Assembly: GCA_002372465.1 (NCBI GenBank)
Contig: DFGW01000198.1
Location: 1 to 24,751, forward strand
Reading direction: 5' to 3'
DNA: 24,751 bases
DNA from: Butyrivibrio sp. UBA3740
GTDB lineage: Bacteria; Bacillota; Clostridia; Lachnospirales; Lachnospiraceae
Shown here: in pieces, positions 6,169 through 14,181 of the stretch
Layout: each line of letters begins with the position of its first letter
Position numbering within the stretch: position 1 is the first letter of the stretch
Made by a program: the position numbers and the translations under genes
The notes under the pieces: generated by a model
Seen by the model: the letters and a program-made list of their open reading frames with translations, nothing else
What the model was told of the DNA's origin: nothing
Databases searched by the model: none

Positions 6169-6399
6169 TTATTTGTTCTTGGCGTATTCCTCGAAGAGTT
6201 GGTTCAAGAATACCGGGTCATCTATGGCACGAAGGATATCGTTCTCCCGGTTACATTTCTTGAGCCACGAGAAGAGTTCGGTGGTATTCTTGACGCCGGA
6301 ATCGAGACCGGTATCATAGCCGGTGCTATAACCGGAATTATAGCTTTCTTCTTTTTCATACTGGATGTGCCGTTCGGCTGAGTATTCAATTATAGCCAC
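6169..6399 (-). CDS. Candidate intragenic antitoxin RpnS of copy 2 (internal GTG start)
   Basis: Codon 242 is GTG (6399-6397), with GGAGG at 6412-6408 and an 8-nt gap, the same layout as in copy 1. The product would be 76 residues with four tetrapeptide repeats. The internal start and ribosome site are kept even though the adjacent codon changed (E241A) and the tail diverged. Known Rpn systems translate this domain separately to block the full-length nuclease. Confidence 0.63.
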   Translation of the reverse strand: MAIIEYSAERHIQYEKEESYNSGYSTGYDTGLDSGVKNTTELFSWLKKCNRENDILRAIDDPVFLNQLFEEYAKNK

Positions 6400-7122
6400 T
6401 GCGGTAACCTCCTCTCTGTACTCAATAAAGAAGCTCTTTAGTATGTCTTCTTTAATGCACTCGTCAATTGCAGTATTGATCGCAGCTGCTAAAATTCCTT
6501 TCATCACTTCACTGTTATCAGCAAGAAGTTTTACAGGAGTTGAATGTGTAGCATCGTATTTTGTGATGCTTTTCTCCCTATATTTTCTCACTTTTGAGAC
6601 AAATTTGGAATACCCGTTTAAGGTCTGGCAGGCTTCCATTAGCTCTTTATTGTGGCCTTCATTTACGTTCAGGCAGGTGACCACAAGTTCAATCGAGGGA
6701 TCTTCAACAGGACGCTGAAACAGTTCTGACAGTCTGTAGGTAACTGTGTCCTCCATATCTGACACTCCATTGTAGAACATGTAAAACCTTGGAGCCGGGA
6801 TACGCACCGGATTTGAGCTATAGGTCTTTTCTTGTGGGATAATATCCTTGTATGTTGCAGCCACGTAGTAAAGGTCTCGCAGGGGGATATTGGGGCACTT
6901 GCTGGCCTGATGCTCAAACAGGTTCAGCTCAAAGTCGATGATGAAAGACAGGTCGTTCTTCATTTTCAGATAGGTTTCGCCCTCCAGCGTTGTGATCTCC
7001 AGATCATCCGGGTTTGTGTAGGAAGTTCCGTTGATGGCGTTGTAGAGTTCTAGAAGATACAGCTTGTTGTTAAACAACATCTTGAAAACTGTATCCTTAT
7101 AGTTTCTGGTTTCAATTTGCAT
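6169..7122 (-). CDS. Rpn-family PD-(D/E)XK nuclease, tandem copy 2 (RpnL-like toxin)
   Basis: The 317-residue duplicate has the same domain order as copy 1: N-terminal nuclease with D57 and FEHQAS (E70, Q72), then a repeat-bearing tail. Up to residue 260 I find only E191A and E241A as differences. After that there are four repeats (YNSG, YSTG, YDTG, LDSG) instead of eight, and about six substitutions in the last 40 residues (for example KECHRED versus KKCNREN). Low divergence in the nuclease and concentrated change in the tail fit the idea that the tail is a self-specific inhibitor. The ribosome site (AGGAGA) lies about 12 nt from the ATG, further away than in copy 1. The gene is followed by its own terminator at 6124-6158. 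Confidence 0.85.
   Translation of the reverse strand: MQIETRNYKDTVFKMLFNNKLYLLELYNAINGTSYTNPDDLEITTLEGETYLKMKNDLSFIIDFELNLFEHQASKCPNIPLRDLYYVAATYKDIIPQEKTYSSNPVRIPAPRFYMFYNGVSDMEDTVTYRLSELFQRPVEDPSIELVVTCLNVNEGHNKELMEACQTLNGYSKFVSKVRKYREKSITKYDATHSTPVKLLADNSEVMKGILAAAINTAIDECIKEDILKSFFIEYREEVTAVAIIEYSAERHIQYEKEESYNSGYSTGYDTGLDSGVKNTTELFSWLKKCNRENDILRAIDDPVFLNQLFEEYAKNK
6295..6342 (-). repeat. Four 12-bp units encoding a tetrapeptide array in rpn copy 2
   Basis: Residues 261-276 read YNSG, YSTG, YDTG, LDSG. This is the shorter allele of the array at 5123-5218. The flanking sequence remains clearly homologous on both sides. Confidence 0.8.
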
Positions 7123-7188
7123 AAAATCTTGTCTCTCCTAATTGTAATAAATGAATATTTCTACTGCTTGCAAGCTTGTAGGAAAATC

Positions 7189-7201
7189 TGGCGATAGGCC
7201 A
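7189..7201. promoter_or_regulatory. Inverted element TGGCGATAGGCCA upstream of rpn copy 2
   Basis: This is the second member of the element family also found at 6055-6067 and 8585-8597. It lies 67 bp before the rpn start. Nearby GCTTGCAAGC (7167-7176) is another perfect palindrome, less conserved in copy 1. Confidence 0.4.
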
Positions 7202-7222
7202 TGATATGAGGTCTCAGGAAGT

Positions 7223-7243
7223 GGTGCCAGAGATATTGGCACC
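7223..7243. repeat. Palindrome GGTGCCA-N7-TGGCACC between rpn genes, copy 2
   Basis: Identical to the element at 6089-6109, with the same outer CAGGAA/TTCCTG arms. It lies between the terminator of the third rpn gene and copy 2. Confidence 0.6.
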
Positions 7244-7257
7244 GAAAGTTCCTGACC

Positions 7258-7291
7258 AAAAGAAACCACCTGTCGATGATGGGACAGGTGG
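7258..7291 (-). terminator. Rho-independent terminator after the third rpn gene
   Basis: Arms CCACCTGTC (7266-7274) and GACAGGTGG (7283-7291) are followed by TTTCTTTT on the minus strand. It is nearly identical to the terminator at 6124-6158, although the gene it follows is only distantly related to copies 1 and 2. Confidence 0.8.
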
Positions 7292-7365
7292 GTTGAGAGT
7301 TCTTATTTTTCTCTACGTTGTGATTTGTCAGTCCTTATTAAGTTAGATTTGTAAGTATTGCAAAA

Positions 7366-8436
7366 TCATACAAGCTCTTTCTCTCGGATGAGCTGGTCGT
7401 AGATTTTTTCTGCATCGTAGTCCGGTGAAAATGAGGCAGCAATATTGCAGATTGATTGGACATGGGATTCATCTTCTTCCAACATATCAGCAATAGTTGC
7501 AGGATCAAGACCCTTGGCGAGCTTTTTGCACACCAGCTTGATCAGCTTAAGTTCCTCACCGATATCTTTACCCTTTTTCCTCTCGGCCTGAACATCGAAT
7601 CCCTTAAATTCTTCAAAAAGTCCCACGTGATCCTTCCTCTCTATCTTGTCTACAAGATCTTGAATCTCGTCTTCAGGAACATTCTTTTTTCTTAGAATTA
7701 CTGCGATCATCCTGCTGATGATTTTTAGTACATCTGCCGGAGTCTTCTCAAGTAAGCTGTCCAGATAGTCCGGTGATAAATTCAGACTCTTAAAATCCTC
7801 ATCAGATTTAATCCTGTTTATCAGCATAACCAGCGATAATGCATCTTTCTTCAGGATAAGTTCTTCTTTGTCATACCCGTTAAGACTAATGAGGTAATAC
7901 TTGAAATCAGGTATAAACTCCTCAAACACTTCACTTAGTGCTATCCTGTCAGATAACATCTTGGATGCAACCCACTTCTTACTGCCTTCGTAATAAACTA
8001 TAGGCAGAACCGGAGGGTACATAAACTTCTTCGTTTTGGAGATACCTCTTTTCAGCTTCTCTTGCTGTTTCTCATAGTCCTCCCAGATAAAGACCATATA
8101 ACGCAGTATCTGCATAACTACATTATAGTCTACAGATGCCTTGTGTTCAATTAGAGCAATGAAAATGTCGCTCTTCCCAGGAAGGTGAACCTTCTTAATT
8201 ACATCAGCATCTCTTTCCTCTGTGAACATTGGGATAAAACGTTCCGTAACATCCTCGATGTCTTCCGGACGGATGCCTTTGAGCTCTTCCATATCCACAT
8301 AACCATTGAAAAGTTGCGAGCAAAGAACCGGATTTTCAAAGATGAGTTTTCCGCCGCTGTCCGCTGATTTTTTGTTTCTGATCTGCTCTTTGGGGACAGT
8401 TCCTGACTCATGAGTCTGTGTTTTTTCTTCTTGCAT
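7366..8436 (-). CDS. Rpn-family nuclease, YhgA/Transposase_31-like branch
   Basis: The 356-residue protein is from a different branch of the Rpn superfamily. The catalytic core is RDADV (D76, D78) followed by LIEHKAS with E97 and K99, a complete PD-(D/E)XK signature, then YNVVMQILRYM and YPPVLPIVYYEG, typical of YhgA-like proteins. The C-terminus (about 285-356) is charged and helical (ERKKGKDIGEELKLIKLV) and has no YxSG repeats. I chose the ATG at 8436 because AGAAGGAGG lies 9 nt upstream; the in-frame ATG at 8442 is too close. A separately made C-terminal inhibitor is possible, but I see only a weak GAGG before an in-frame CTG. It is followed by the same terminator type as the two duplicated rpn genes. 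Confidence 0.85.
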   Translation of the reverse strand: MQEEKTQTHESGTVPKEQIRNKKSADSGGKLIFENPVLCSQLFNGYVDMEELKGIRPEDIEDVTERFIPMFTEERDADVIKKVHLPGKSDIFIALIEHKASVDYNVVMQILRYMVFIWEDYEKQQEKLKRGISKTKKFMYPPVLPIVYYEGSKKWVASKMLSDRIALSEVFEEFIPDFKYYLISLNGYDKEELILKKDALSLVMLINRIKSDEDFKSLNLSPDYLDSLLEKTPADVLKIISRMIAVILRKKNVPEDEIQDLVDKIERKDHVGLFEEFKGFDVQAERKKGKDIGEELKLIKLVCKKLAKGLDPATIADMLEEDESHVQSICNIAASFSPDYDAEKIYDQLIREKELV

Positions 8437-8584
8437 AAACATATGCCTCCTTCTGTATTGTTTCTTCCATGGTGAAATCGGCATTCGCAAGAACTGCTTA
8501 GCCTTCCCCGATCAAAATGAGATCCTCTTTTCTTTCTACTCATTTTCCAATTCTCAAAATGCCTTTCTGGTTTTGCTGATTAGT

Positions 8585-8597
8585 TGGCGATACGCCA
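8585..8597. promoter_or_regulatory. Inverted element TGGCGATACGCCA upstream of the third rpn gene
   Basis: TGGCG and CGCCA are perfect 5-bp arms around ATA, 149 bp before the rpn start. It differs by one base from the element before rpn copy 2, although the downstream genes are only distantly related. A shared regulator or shared cassette end is inferred. Confidence 0.4.
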
Positions 8598-8659
8598 CTG
8601 CTGACATGAATATGTCAACATAGCCCTGAAATGGGCACGAATTACATGTTAGCAAAAAA

Positions 8660-8701
8660 ATCTTAAGAAAAACCATCGAAATTTCTTAAGATTTCTTAAG
8701 A
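8660..8701. promoter_or_regulatory. Cluster of three TTCTTAAGAA-type sites
   Basis: ATCTTAAGAAA (8660-8670) and TTTCTTAAGAT (8682-8692) are perfect 11-bp inverted arms. A second TTTCTTAAGA follows at 8692-8701, exactly 10 bp after the previous one. Each CTTAAG core is itself palindromic. The spacing on one DNA face suggests a cooperative regulator site controlling one or both divergent genes. Confidence 0.4.
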
Positions 8702-8789
8702 ATTATATGGAGTTTTCGATAAGACGTGGACGTTTGGACGATAGTTCTTTTTCCAAAAAGAAACCATCTGTCACATCTCATTTCCATTG

Positions 8790-8816
8790 TATAATTCCGT
8801 ATAATCGCTGTATAAT
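8790..8816 (+). promoter_or_regulatory. Tandem -10 hexamers before the c-di-GMP gene
   Basis: TATAAT occurs three times, at 8790-8795, 8800-8805 and 8811-8816, 10-11 bp apart. None has a clear -35 at 17 bp, so I cannot say which is used. The AGGAGG ribosome site follows at 8826-8831. Confidence 0.5.
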
Positions 8817-8840
8817 ATTACGTACAGGAGGTTAGTGCCT

Positions 8841-10583
8841 ATGGAAAAAAAGTTCTTAGATGCGGGTAACAGTGGGATTATTCCTGTCGGGCTTCCGGGG
8901 GGATTTTTTATTTACGAGGCAGGCGGTGCTGAAAGTGTGTACTACGTTGGCCCCAATGTTCTTGATATGTACGGTTGTTCAAACATGGGTGAGTTCATTG
9001 AGCTGACCGGCGGGACTTTTCAGGGGATGGTTCATCCTGAAGATTATGCCAGGATTCAGAACCAGATACAGACCCAGACTCTTTTCGGTGAAAAGAAACA
9101 TGACTACGTCCGTTACCGTATCGTCACCAGAGAAGGCACGGAAAGGTACGTCGAAGACTTTGGACATCTCCTGCACAGAGGCGATGGGAAGAGCTTCTAC
9201 TACGTTTACATCGTGGATGTGGACAAGAATGAATACTTCAACAAGAACCGTAACTCCTTTGCAGAATCCGAGATCCTTTCAGCTAATTCGGAGACAGATG
9301 AGCTTACAGGACTTCTTAATATGTCATTTTTCTACCAGCGGACCCAGATGCTGTTGGGGTCACACGAGAGCTGGCGGGAGGATATCTCTTTTATCCACTT
9401 TGATATTCCAAATTTCAAACTGTTTAATGAGCGTAACGGCTTCAAGCTTGGCGACGAGCTCCTGTGCGACCTTGCCAATGCGATCATAGATGAATTCAGC
9501 ATCGGAAGCATTATATCAAGGTTTTCCGATGACCACTTTGTTGTATGTACAGTCTGCGACAGGGCTGAGGTTGTGAATAAAGTTGTCGCTGTCCAGAAAA
9601 AGATGCTCCTTTCCGATGATGTCAACAAAAAGGTCAGAGTTAAGGCAGGAATTTACTACATGGACGACAGGAGGTCCGAGATCGGCCTTGCCTGCGACCA
9701 TGCCCGCCTGGCCTGCAACAGCATAAAGAGCCGTCATGACATCAACTACTGCATCTACGATGAGATGCTCCGGGAGAACCTGCGCAAGCAGCAGTACGTC
9801 ATAGATCATGTTGATGAGGCAATCGAAAAAGAGTACATAAAGGTCTTTTACCAGCCTGTTGTAAGGGTGAGAACCGGCGAGATCTGTGGCTATGAGGCCC
9901 TGGTAAGATGGATTGATCCCAACTACGGAATGCTCTCCCCCGGAGACTTTATCGACACACTGGAGCAGTATCATCTGATCCATATCGTGGACAAGTATGT
10001 GGTCAAGAAGGTTTGTGAGGATTATGCGCGGATGAAGGAAGAGGGAAAAGAGCTTGTTCCCATCTCCGTCAACATCTCCAGACTGGACTTTGAGCTGTGC
10101 GATATTTTCGGCGTTGTCGAGGCAACCCGTGAAAAATACAATGTACCCAAGACCATGCTTGATCTGGAGATCACAGAAAGTGCCCTTAATTCAAACGCAG
10201 GCTTCATTAAGTCTGAGTGCTCCCGAATGCGCGAGCTTGGCTACCATATCTGGATTGACGATTTTGGTTCGGGATACTCATCCCTCAATACTATTGCTGA
10301 GTACAGCTTCGATGTACTTAAGCTGGACATGGTATTCCTTAAAAGCCTTGATTCAAATCCAAAGACCGGCAAGATCATGACCTACATCGTAGAGGGCGCC
10401 AAGGCCATGGGAGTAGCACCTCTTTGCGAAGGTGTCGAGACTGAGCTTCACTTCCAGTTCCTAAGGGAGATTGGCTGTGAGAGAGCCCAGGGATATTACT
10501 TTGGCAAGCCAATGCCCATGGAAGAGACCCGCGCCATGACTTCAGCAAAAGGAATGGTTTGGGAGAAACAGGAAGTCTCTTAA
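8841..10583 (+). CDS. PAS-like / degenerate GGDEF / EAL protein, probable c-di-GMP phosphodiesterase
   Basis: The 580-residue cytoplasmic protein has an N-terminal PAS-like sensor (about 15-130, with GMVHPEDYARI), a GGDEF domain (about 150-310) and an EAL domain (about 318-565). The GGDEF domain keeps DELTGLLN (153-160), but the active-site loop reads FSDDHF at 228-233 in place of GGDEF, so cyclase activity is probably lost. The EAL domain keeps its main catalytic residues: EALVRW (352-357), N411, ITES (E446), DD at 473-474, K494, E530 and Q550 in QGYYFG. It should therefore hydrolyse c-di-GMP to pGpG. I chose the ATG at 8841 because AGGAGG lies 9 nt upstream; the in-frame GTG at 8835 is too close. 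It has no membrane segment. It is the only plus-strand gene in the window and ends at a shared terminator. Confidence 0.93.
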   Translation: MEKKFLDAGNSGIIPVGLPGGFFIYEAGGAESVYYVGPNVLDMYGCSNMGEFIELTGGTFQGMVHPEDYARIQNQIQTQTLFGEKKHDYVRYRIVTREGTERYVEDFGHLLHRGDGKSFYYVYIVDVDKNEYFNKNRNSFAESEILSANSETDELTGLLNMSFFYQRTQMLLGSHESWREDISFIHFDIPNFKLFNERNGFKLGDELLCDLANAIIDEFSIGSIISRFSDDHFVVCTVCDRAEVVNKVVAVQKKMLLSDDVNKKVRVKAGIYYMDDRRSEIGLACDHARLACNSIKSRHDINYCIYDEMLRENLRKQQYVIDHVDEAIEKEYIKVFYQPVVRVRTGEICGYEALVRWIDPNYGMLSPGDFIDTLEQYHLIHIVDKYVVKKVCEDYARMKEEGKELVPISVNISRLDFELCDIFGVVEATREKYNVPKTMLDLEITESALNSNAGFIKSECSRMRELGYHIWIDDFGSGYSSLNTIAEYSFDVLKLDMVFLKSLDSNPKTGKIMTYIVEGAKAMGVAPLCEGVETELHFQFLREIGCERAQGYYFGKPMPMEETRAMTSAKGMVWEKQEVS

Positions 10584-10605
10584 CCACAATAAATACCTAT
10601 ATACA

Positions 10606-10676
10606 AAAATGAGCCCCAGGCTCCAAAATGAGCCCCAGGCTCCGGAGAAAACGTCCGGGTCTGAGGCTCTTTCTTT
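10606..10676. terminator. Bidirectional terminator with duplicated arm
   Basis: GAGCC...CCGGA pairs with TCCGG...GGCTC, followed by TTTCTTTT on the plus strand; on the minus strand the stem is followed by ATTTT. It serves the converging EAL and glgP genes. The 19-bp left arm AAAATGAGCCCCAGGCTCC is perfectly duplicated in tandem (10606-10624, 10625-10643). Confidence 0.75.
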
Positions 10677-10683
10677 TGCATTA

Positions 10684-12996
10684 TCAGCGAAGCTTCCAGA
10701 TATCTCTGTTGTACTCTGCTATTGTTCTGTCAGATGAGAAGTAACCGGCCTTTGCGATGTTGGTCAGCATCATTCTCTTCCACTTATCTCTCTTTTCATA
10801 ATCAGCGAAGATCTCGTCCTTCTTGGCGATGTAGTCCTCGAGATCGATCAGGGTCATGAACCAGTCCTTGTTAAGGAGCTCATCCTGAAGTCTCTTCAGG
10901 TTCTCCTTGTGACCTATCTTCAGGCACTCCTTGCTGGTGATGAAGTCAACGGCTTCCTTGATGACTTTGCTCTTCTTGTAGTAATCCTTTGAGACATAGT
11001 CAGCCTTCTTGTAGTGCTTTATTACCTCGTCGGCCTTTACACCGAAGATGTAGATATTGTCGTCACCTACAAGGTCGTGGATCTCAACGTTTGCTCCATC
11101 ATCTGTTCCGAGGGTTACGGCACCGTTAAGCATGAACTTCATGTTGCTTGTGCCTGATGCCTCTTTTGATGCAAGAGATATCTGCTCTGATACATCACAG
11201 GCAGGGATCAGTCTCTCTGCGTAGCTTACATTGTAGTTCTCAACCATGATGACCTTCATGTACTTGTTTACATCAGGGTCATTGTTGATGATCTCCTGAA
11301 GAACCAGGATCAGGTGGATTATATCTTTTGCTATAACATAAGCAGGAGCTGCCTTGGCACCGAATATGAAGGTAAGAGGTCTTACAGGCTTCTTGCCGCC
11401 CTTGATCTCCAGGTATTTGTGGATGATGTAAAGGGCATTCATCTGCTGGCGCTTGTACTCGTGAAGTCTCTTTACCTGAATGTCAAAGATGGACTCAGGG
11501 TCAACCTCAACGTTCTCATGCTCCTTAAGGTAAGCAGCGAGCTCTTTCTTCTTCTGCATCTTGATGGACTCGAGCTCATTAAGAACCTTCTCATCGTCGA
11601 TATAGTCAAGAAGCTTCTCAAGCTTGTTTGCATCCTTCTTAAAGCCGTCTCCGATTGTATTTGAAAGGAAATCAGCCAGAGGATGGTTGCAGGAAAGAAG
11701 CCATCTTCTGAAGGTGATTCCGTTTGTCTTGTTATTGAACTTCTCAGGATAGAGTTTGTAGAAATCATTGAGCTCTGAATCCTTGAGGATATCAGTGTGG
11801 ATCGCAGCAACACCATTGATGGAAAAACCATAGTGGATGTCGATGAAAGCCATGTGAACTCTCTTATCCTTATCGATGATCTGGATCTTGGGCTTTCTTG
11901 GATACTTCTCGCGAATCCTCTTATCAAGCTCCTTGATGTAAGGAACAAGCTGTGGAACAACCTTCTCAAGATATTCAAGAGGCCATGTCTCAAGAGCTTC
12001 TGCAAGGATAGTGTGGTTTGTATAAGCGCAGGTCTTGCTTACAACTTCGATGGCGTCATCCATGTTGAAAGCCTTGTCCTCAACCAGGATCCTGACAAGC
12101 TCAGGAATGATCATGGTCGGGTGTGTATCGTTAATCTGGATTACAGCATGCTTGTTGAGTTCATGGAGATCGTACTGACGCTCCTTCTGCTCTCTCAAGA
12201 TAAGCTGTGCTGCATTGGAAACAAGGAAGTACTCCTGATAAATACGAAGGAGATTTCCTGCCTCATCTGAGTCATCGGGATACAGGAACAGTGTAAGGTT
12301 CTTGTCAATCTTGGTCTTGTCAAAATCAATGCCCTTCTTGACAAGGCTCTCGTCAACTGACTCTATATCAAAGAGGCGGAGCTTATTAACGCCTGTGTCA
12401 TAGCCGACAACGCTCATGTTATAAAGTCTTGAAACAACCTTCTTCTTGCCAAAAGAAACTTCAAAGGTTGTATCAGTTTTCTCAAGCCATGACTGCTCTT
12501 CGATCCAGTCATTCTTCTCTGCAGTCTGAAGGTGATCCTTGAAGACCTGCTTGAAAAGACCAAAGTGGTAATTAAGGCCGATTCCTTCTCCTGCCATTCC
12601 AAGAGTTGCGATGGAATCAAGGAAGCATGCTGCAAGTCTTCCAAGACCACCGTTTCCAAGTGATGGCTCGGGCTCGCACTCCTCGATAGCTGCAAGACTC
12701 TTGCCATTCTTCTCCAGTATCTCTTTTACCCTGTCGTAGACACGAAGGTTGATAAGGTTGTTGGAAAGAAGCTTACCAATAAGGAACTCCATGGAAATGT
12801 AGTAAACCTTCTTCTCTCCGTTATATACTTCCGCAACATCCATAAGACGTGTTGTCATCTCAAGAAGGATGTAGTAGATCTCCTGATCTGTGCAGGACTT
12901 AAGATCCTTGCCAAACTTCTCTTGGGCAAGTTCTTCAAGCTGACCCTCAAGGTTTGTCACCAGTACGTCTCGCTGCATGTTTGTGTGTTTTGCCAT
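10684..12996 (-). CDS. glgP: Glycogen/starch phosphorylase
   Basis: The 770-residue enzyme releases glucose-1-phosphate from alpha-1,4-glucans using phosphate and pyridoxal phosphate. It carries the family blocks in order: [66 protein letters not shown], and the PLP region [10 protein letters not shown] (612-621, with the PLP-linked lysine at K620), then [10 protein letters not shown]. Length and motifs are normal and complete. The ATG has GGAG seven bases upstream. The promoter just upstream (-35 TTGCGG, -10 TATGAT) contains a LacI-type operator, and the adjacent upstream gene is a LacI-family regulator, so expression is probably tied to glucan or maltodextrin supply. It is monocistronic, ending at the bidirectional terminator. 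Confidence 0.97.
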   Translation of the reverse strand: MAKHTNMQRDVLVTNLEGQLEELAQEKFGKDLKSCTDQEIYYILLEMTTRLMDVAEVYNGEKKVYYISMEFLIGKLLSNNLINLRVYDRVKEILEKNGKSLAAIEECEPEPSLGNGGLGRLAACFLDSIATLGMAGEGIGLNYHFGLFKQVFKDHLQTAEKNDWIEEQSWLEKTDTTFEVSFGKKKVVSRLYNMSVVGYDTGVNKLRLFDIESVDESLVKKGIDFDKTKIDKNLTLFLYPDDSDEAGNLLRIYQEYFLVSNAAQLILREQKERQYDLHELNKHAVIQINDTHPTMIIPELVRILVEDKAFNMDDAIEVVSKTCAYTNHTILAEALETWPLEYLEKVVPQLVPYIKELDKRIREKYPRKPKIQIIDKDKRVHMAFIDIHYGFSINGVAAIHTDILKDSELNDFYKLYPEKFNNKTNGITFRRWLLSCNHPLADFLSNTIGDGFKKDANKLEKLLDYIDDEKVLNELESIKMQKKKELAAYLKEHENVEVDPESIFDIQVKRLHEYKRQQMNALYIIHKYLEIKGGKKPVRPLTFIFGAKAAPAYVIAKDIIHLILVLQEIINNDPDVNKYMKVIMVENYNVSYAERLIPACDVSEQISLASKEASGTSNMKFMLNGAVTLGTDDGANVEIHDLVGDDNIYIFGVKADEVIKHYKKADYVSKDYYKKSKVIKEAVDFITSKECLKIGHKENLKRLQDELLNKDWFMTLIDLEDYIAKKDEIFADYEKRDKWKRMMLTNIAKAGYFSSDRTIAEYNRDIWKLR

Positions 12997-13069
12997 TTTA
13001 TTTCTCCTCTCGTTGATAAGGTGGGGGTGCCCTGCCCGGCGCAGAGCTGTTGGTATCCATTTATATTCT

Positions 13070-13127
13070 GGAAAACGTTTTCTTGATTTGATGTTTGTAT
13101 CATAACACAGGAAAACGTTTTCCGCAA
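13070..13127 (-). promoter_or_regulatory. glgP: glgP promoter with two LacI-type operators
   Basis: On the minus strand, TTGCGG (13127-13122) and TATGAT (13104-13099) are separated by 17 bp. A perfect palindrome GGAAAACGTTTTCC (13110-13123) fills the spacer. A second site, GGAAAACGTTTTC (13070-13082), lies about 40 bp downstream in the leader. Both match the central CG palindrome style of LacI/GalR regulators. The neighbouring LacI-family gene is the obvious candidate repressor. Confidence 0.85.
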
Positions 13128-13137
13128 GTTAAAAAAT

Positions 13138-14127
13138 TCAACTGATTATATCCTCGTATTTGAGTCTCACCAGTGTGTGGGGAACAGTAACTTTTCTGCC
13201 TTCTTCCCCCTGAAGCAGGCGGCCCAGTTCATCCAGGGCTTCCTCAGAAATCTTGACAAAATCCTGCTTTACCGTGTTCATCTGCTTTCCAACATAGCCC
13301 ATGAGTATGATTCCATCAAATCCGCATACCGGGCGGAAAATATCCATATCTATCAGGGCTTTCATAGCGCCGATGGCCATCATATCTGAGGCACATACCA
13401 CGCAGTCCTGATTCTTGGCAAATTTCATAGTTATCTGGCGGGCTTTGAGCTCGGAAAACTGCCCACAACGTACCGTCAGCTTAAGGTTCTTTTCCGCGCA
13501 AAGCTTCCTGATCCCCTGGAGGCGCTCTGCGGTGATATAGCCGATCTCCTCGCCGGAGATGTAAAGGACTTTCTTGCACTTATTCTCGGTGATGGTCTTC
13601 TTGGCCACGTCGTACTGGGCCTTTACGTTGTCCACACTCACGGAGGAGGTGGTGGCGTTGACCATGGGCGCGTCGATGACTACCATCTTGAACCTGCCGC
13701 TGTTTATCAGCTTGTGTACCACTTTGTCCTTGGTGGTCATGCCATAGACGATGATCCCCTTGATCCCCTGTGACTCAAAGTAGCTGGTGACTTCGTCCAC
13801 ATTCATGTCTTCGATCATGGAGGTGAAGACTGTTATGACATCCATCTGCAGCTCTTTTGCCCGGTGCACGGCCCCGGAGATGTACTGCATGCTGATCTCG
13901 TCGCTGGCCTGTGTGTTGAGGTTCAGCTTGATAAGAAGTGCCACCCTTCCTGTCCTCTTTGAGGAAAGGCTGGCTGCTACAGCGTTGGGGACAAACCCCA
14001 GCCTTTCTACCACTTCATTTACTTTCTTCCTGGTAGCTTCGCTTACATTCGGATAATTATTAAGGACCTTGGAAACAGTGGAAATTGCTACTCCTGCTTC
14101 CTTGGCCACATCTTTAATTGAAACCAT
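13138..14127 (-). CDS. LacI/GalR-family transcriptional regulator
   Basis: The 329-residue regulator has the N-terminal LacI helix-turn-helix SIKDVAKEAGVAISTVSKVLNN (residues 3-24), including the hinge region VPNAVAASLSSKRTG. It is followed by a periplasmic-binding-protein-like effector domain to the C-terminus (GIIVYGM, VCASDMMAIGAMKAL, VCGFDGI). Length is typical. GGGGAG precedes the ATG. It reads toward glgP, whose promoter begins right after its stop. Operators of the same type lie at glgP (13070-13123) and before this gene (14182-14195), so it probably represses both itself and glgP until a sugar ligand binds. The ligand is likely a glucan-derived sugar, by context; the ligand pocket cannot be read from sequence. 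Confidence 0.93.
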   Translation of the reverse strand: MVSIKDVAKEAGVAISTVSKVLNNYPNVSEATRKKVNEVVERLGFVPNAVAASLSSKRTGRVALLIKLNLNTQASDEISMQYISGAVHRAKELQMDVITVFTSMIEDMNVDEVTSYFESQGIKGIIVYGMTTKDKVVHKLINSGRFKMVVIDAPMVNATTSSVSVDNVKAQYDVAKKTITENKCKKVLYISGEEIGYITAERLQGIRKLCAEKNLKLTVRCGQFSELKARQITMKFAKNQDCVVCASDMMAIGAMKALIDMDIFRPVCGFDGIILMGYVGKQMNTVKQDFVKISEEALDELGRLLQGEEGRKVTVPHTLVRLKYEDIIS

Positions 14128-14181
14128 TTATGACTCCCCTTTGGGATTATAGTGTTTGCCGGAACTGTCCGGCGCCTATTC

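Larger units (their letters stand above)
8437..8840. other. Divergent intergenic region, 404 bp
   Basis: This region lies between the minus-strand third rpn gene and the plus-strand c-di-GMP gene. I see no convincing gene. It holds an inverted element related to those before the other rpn genes (8585-8597), palindrome TGACAT-GAAT-ATGTCA (8602-8617), palindrome GCCC-N6-GGGC (8623-8636), a cluster of CTTAAG sites (8660-8701), a degenerate copy of the rpn terminator arm (8753-8771) and three TATAAT hexamers (8790-8816). Confidence 0.7.

Noticed and set aside
7366..8436. Internal antitoxin start in the third rpn gene
   Set aside because: Only a weak GAGG before an in-frame CTG was seen, far less convincing than the GGAGG-N8-GTG of the other two copies.
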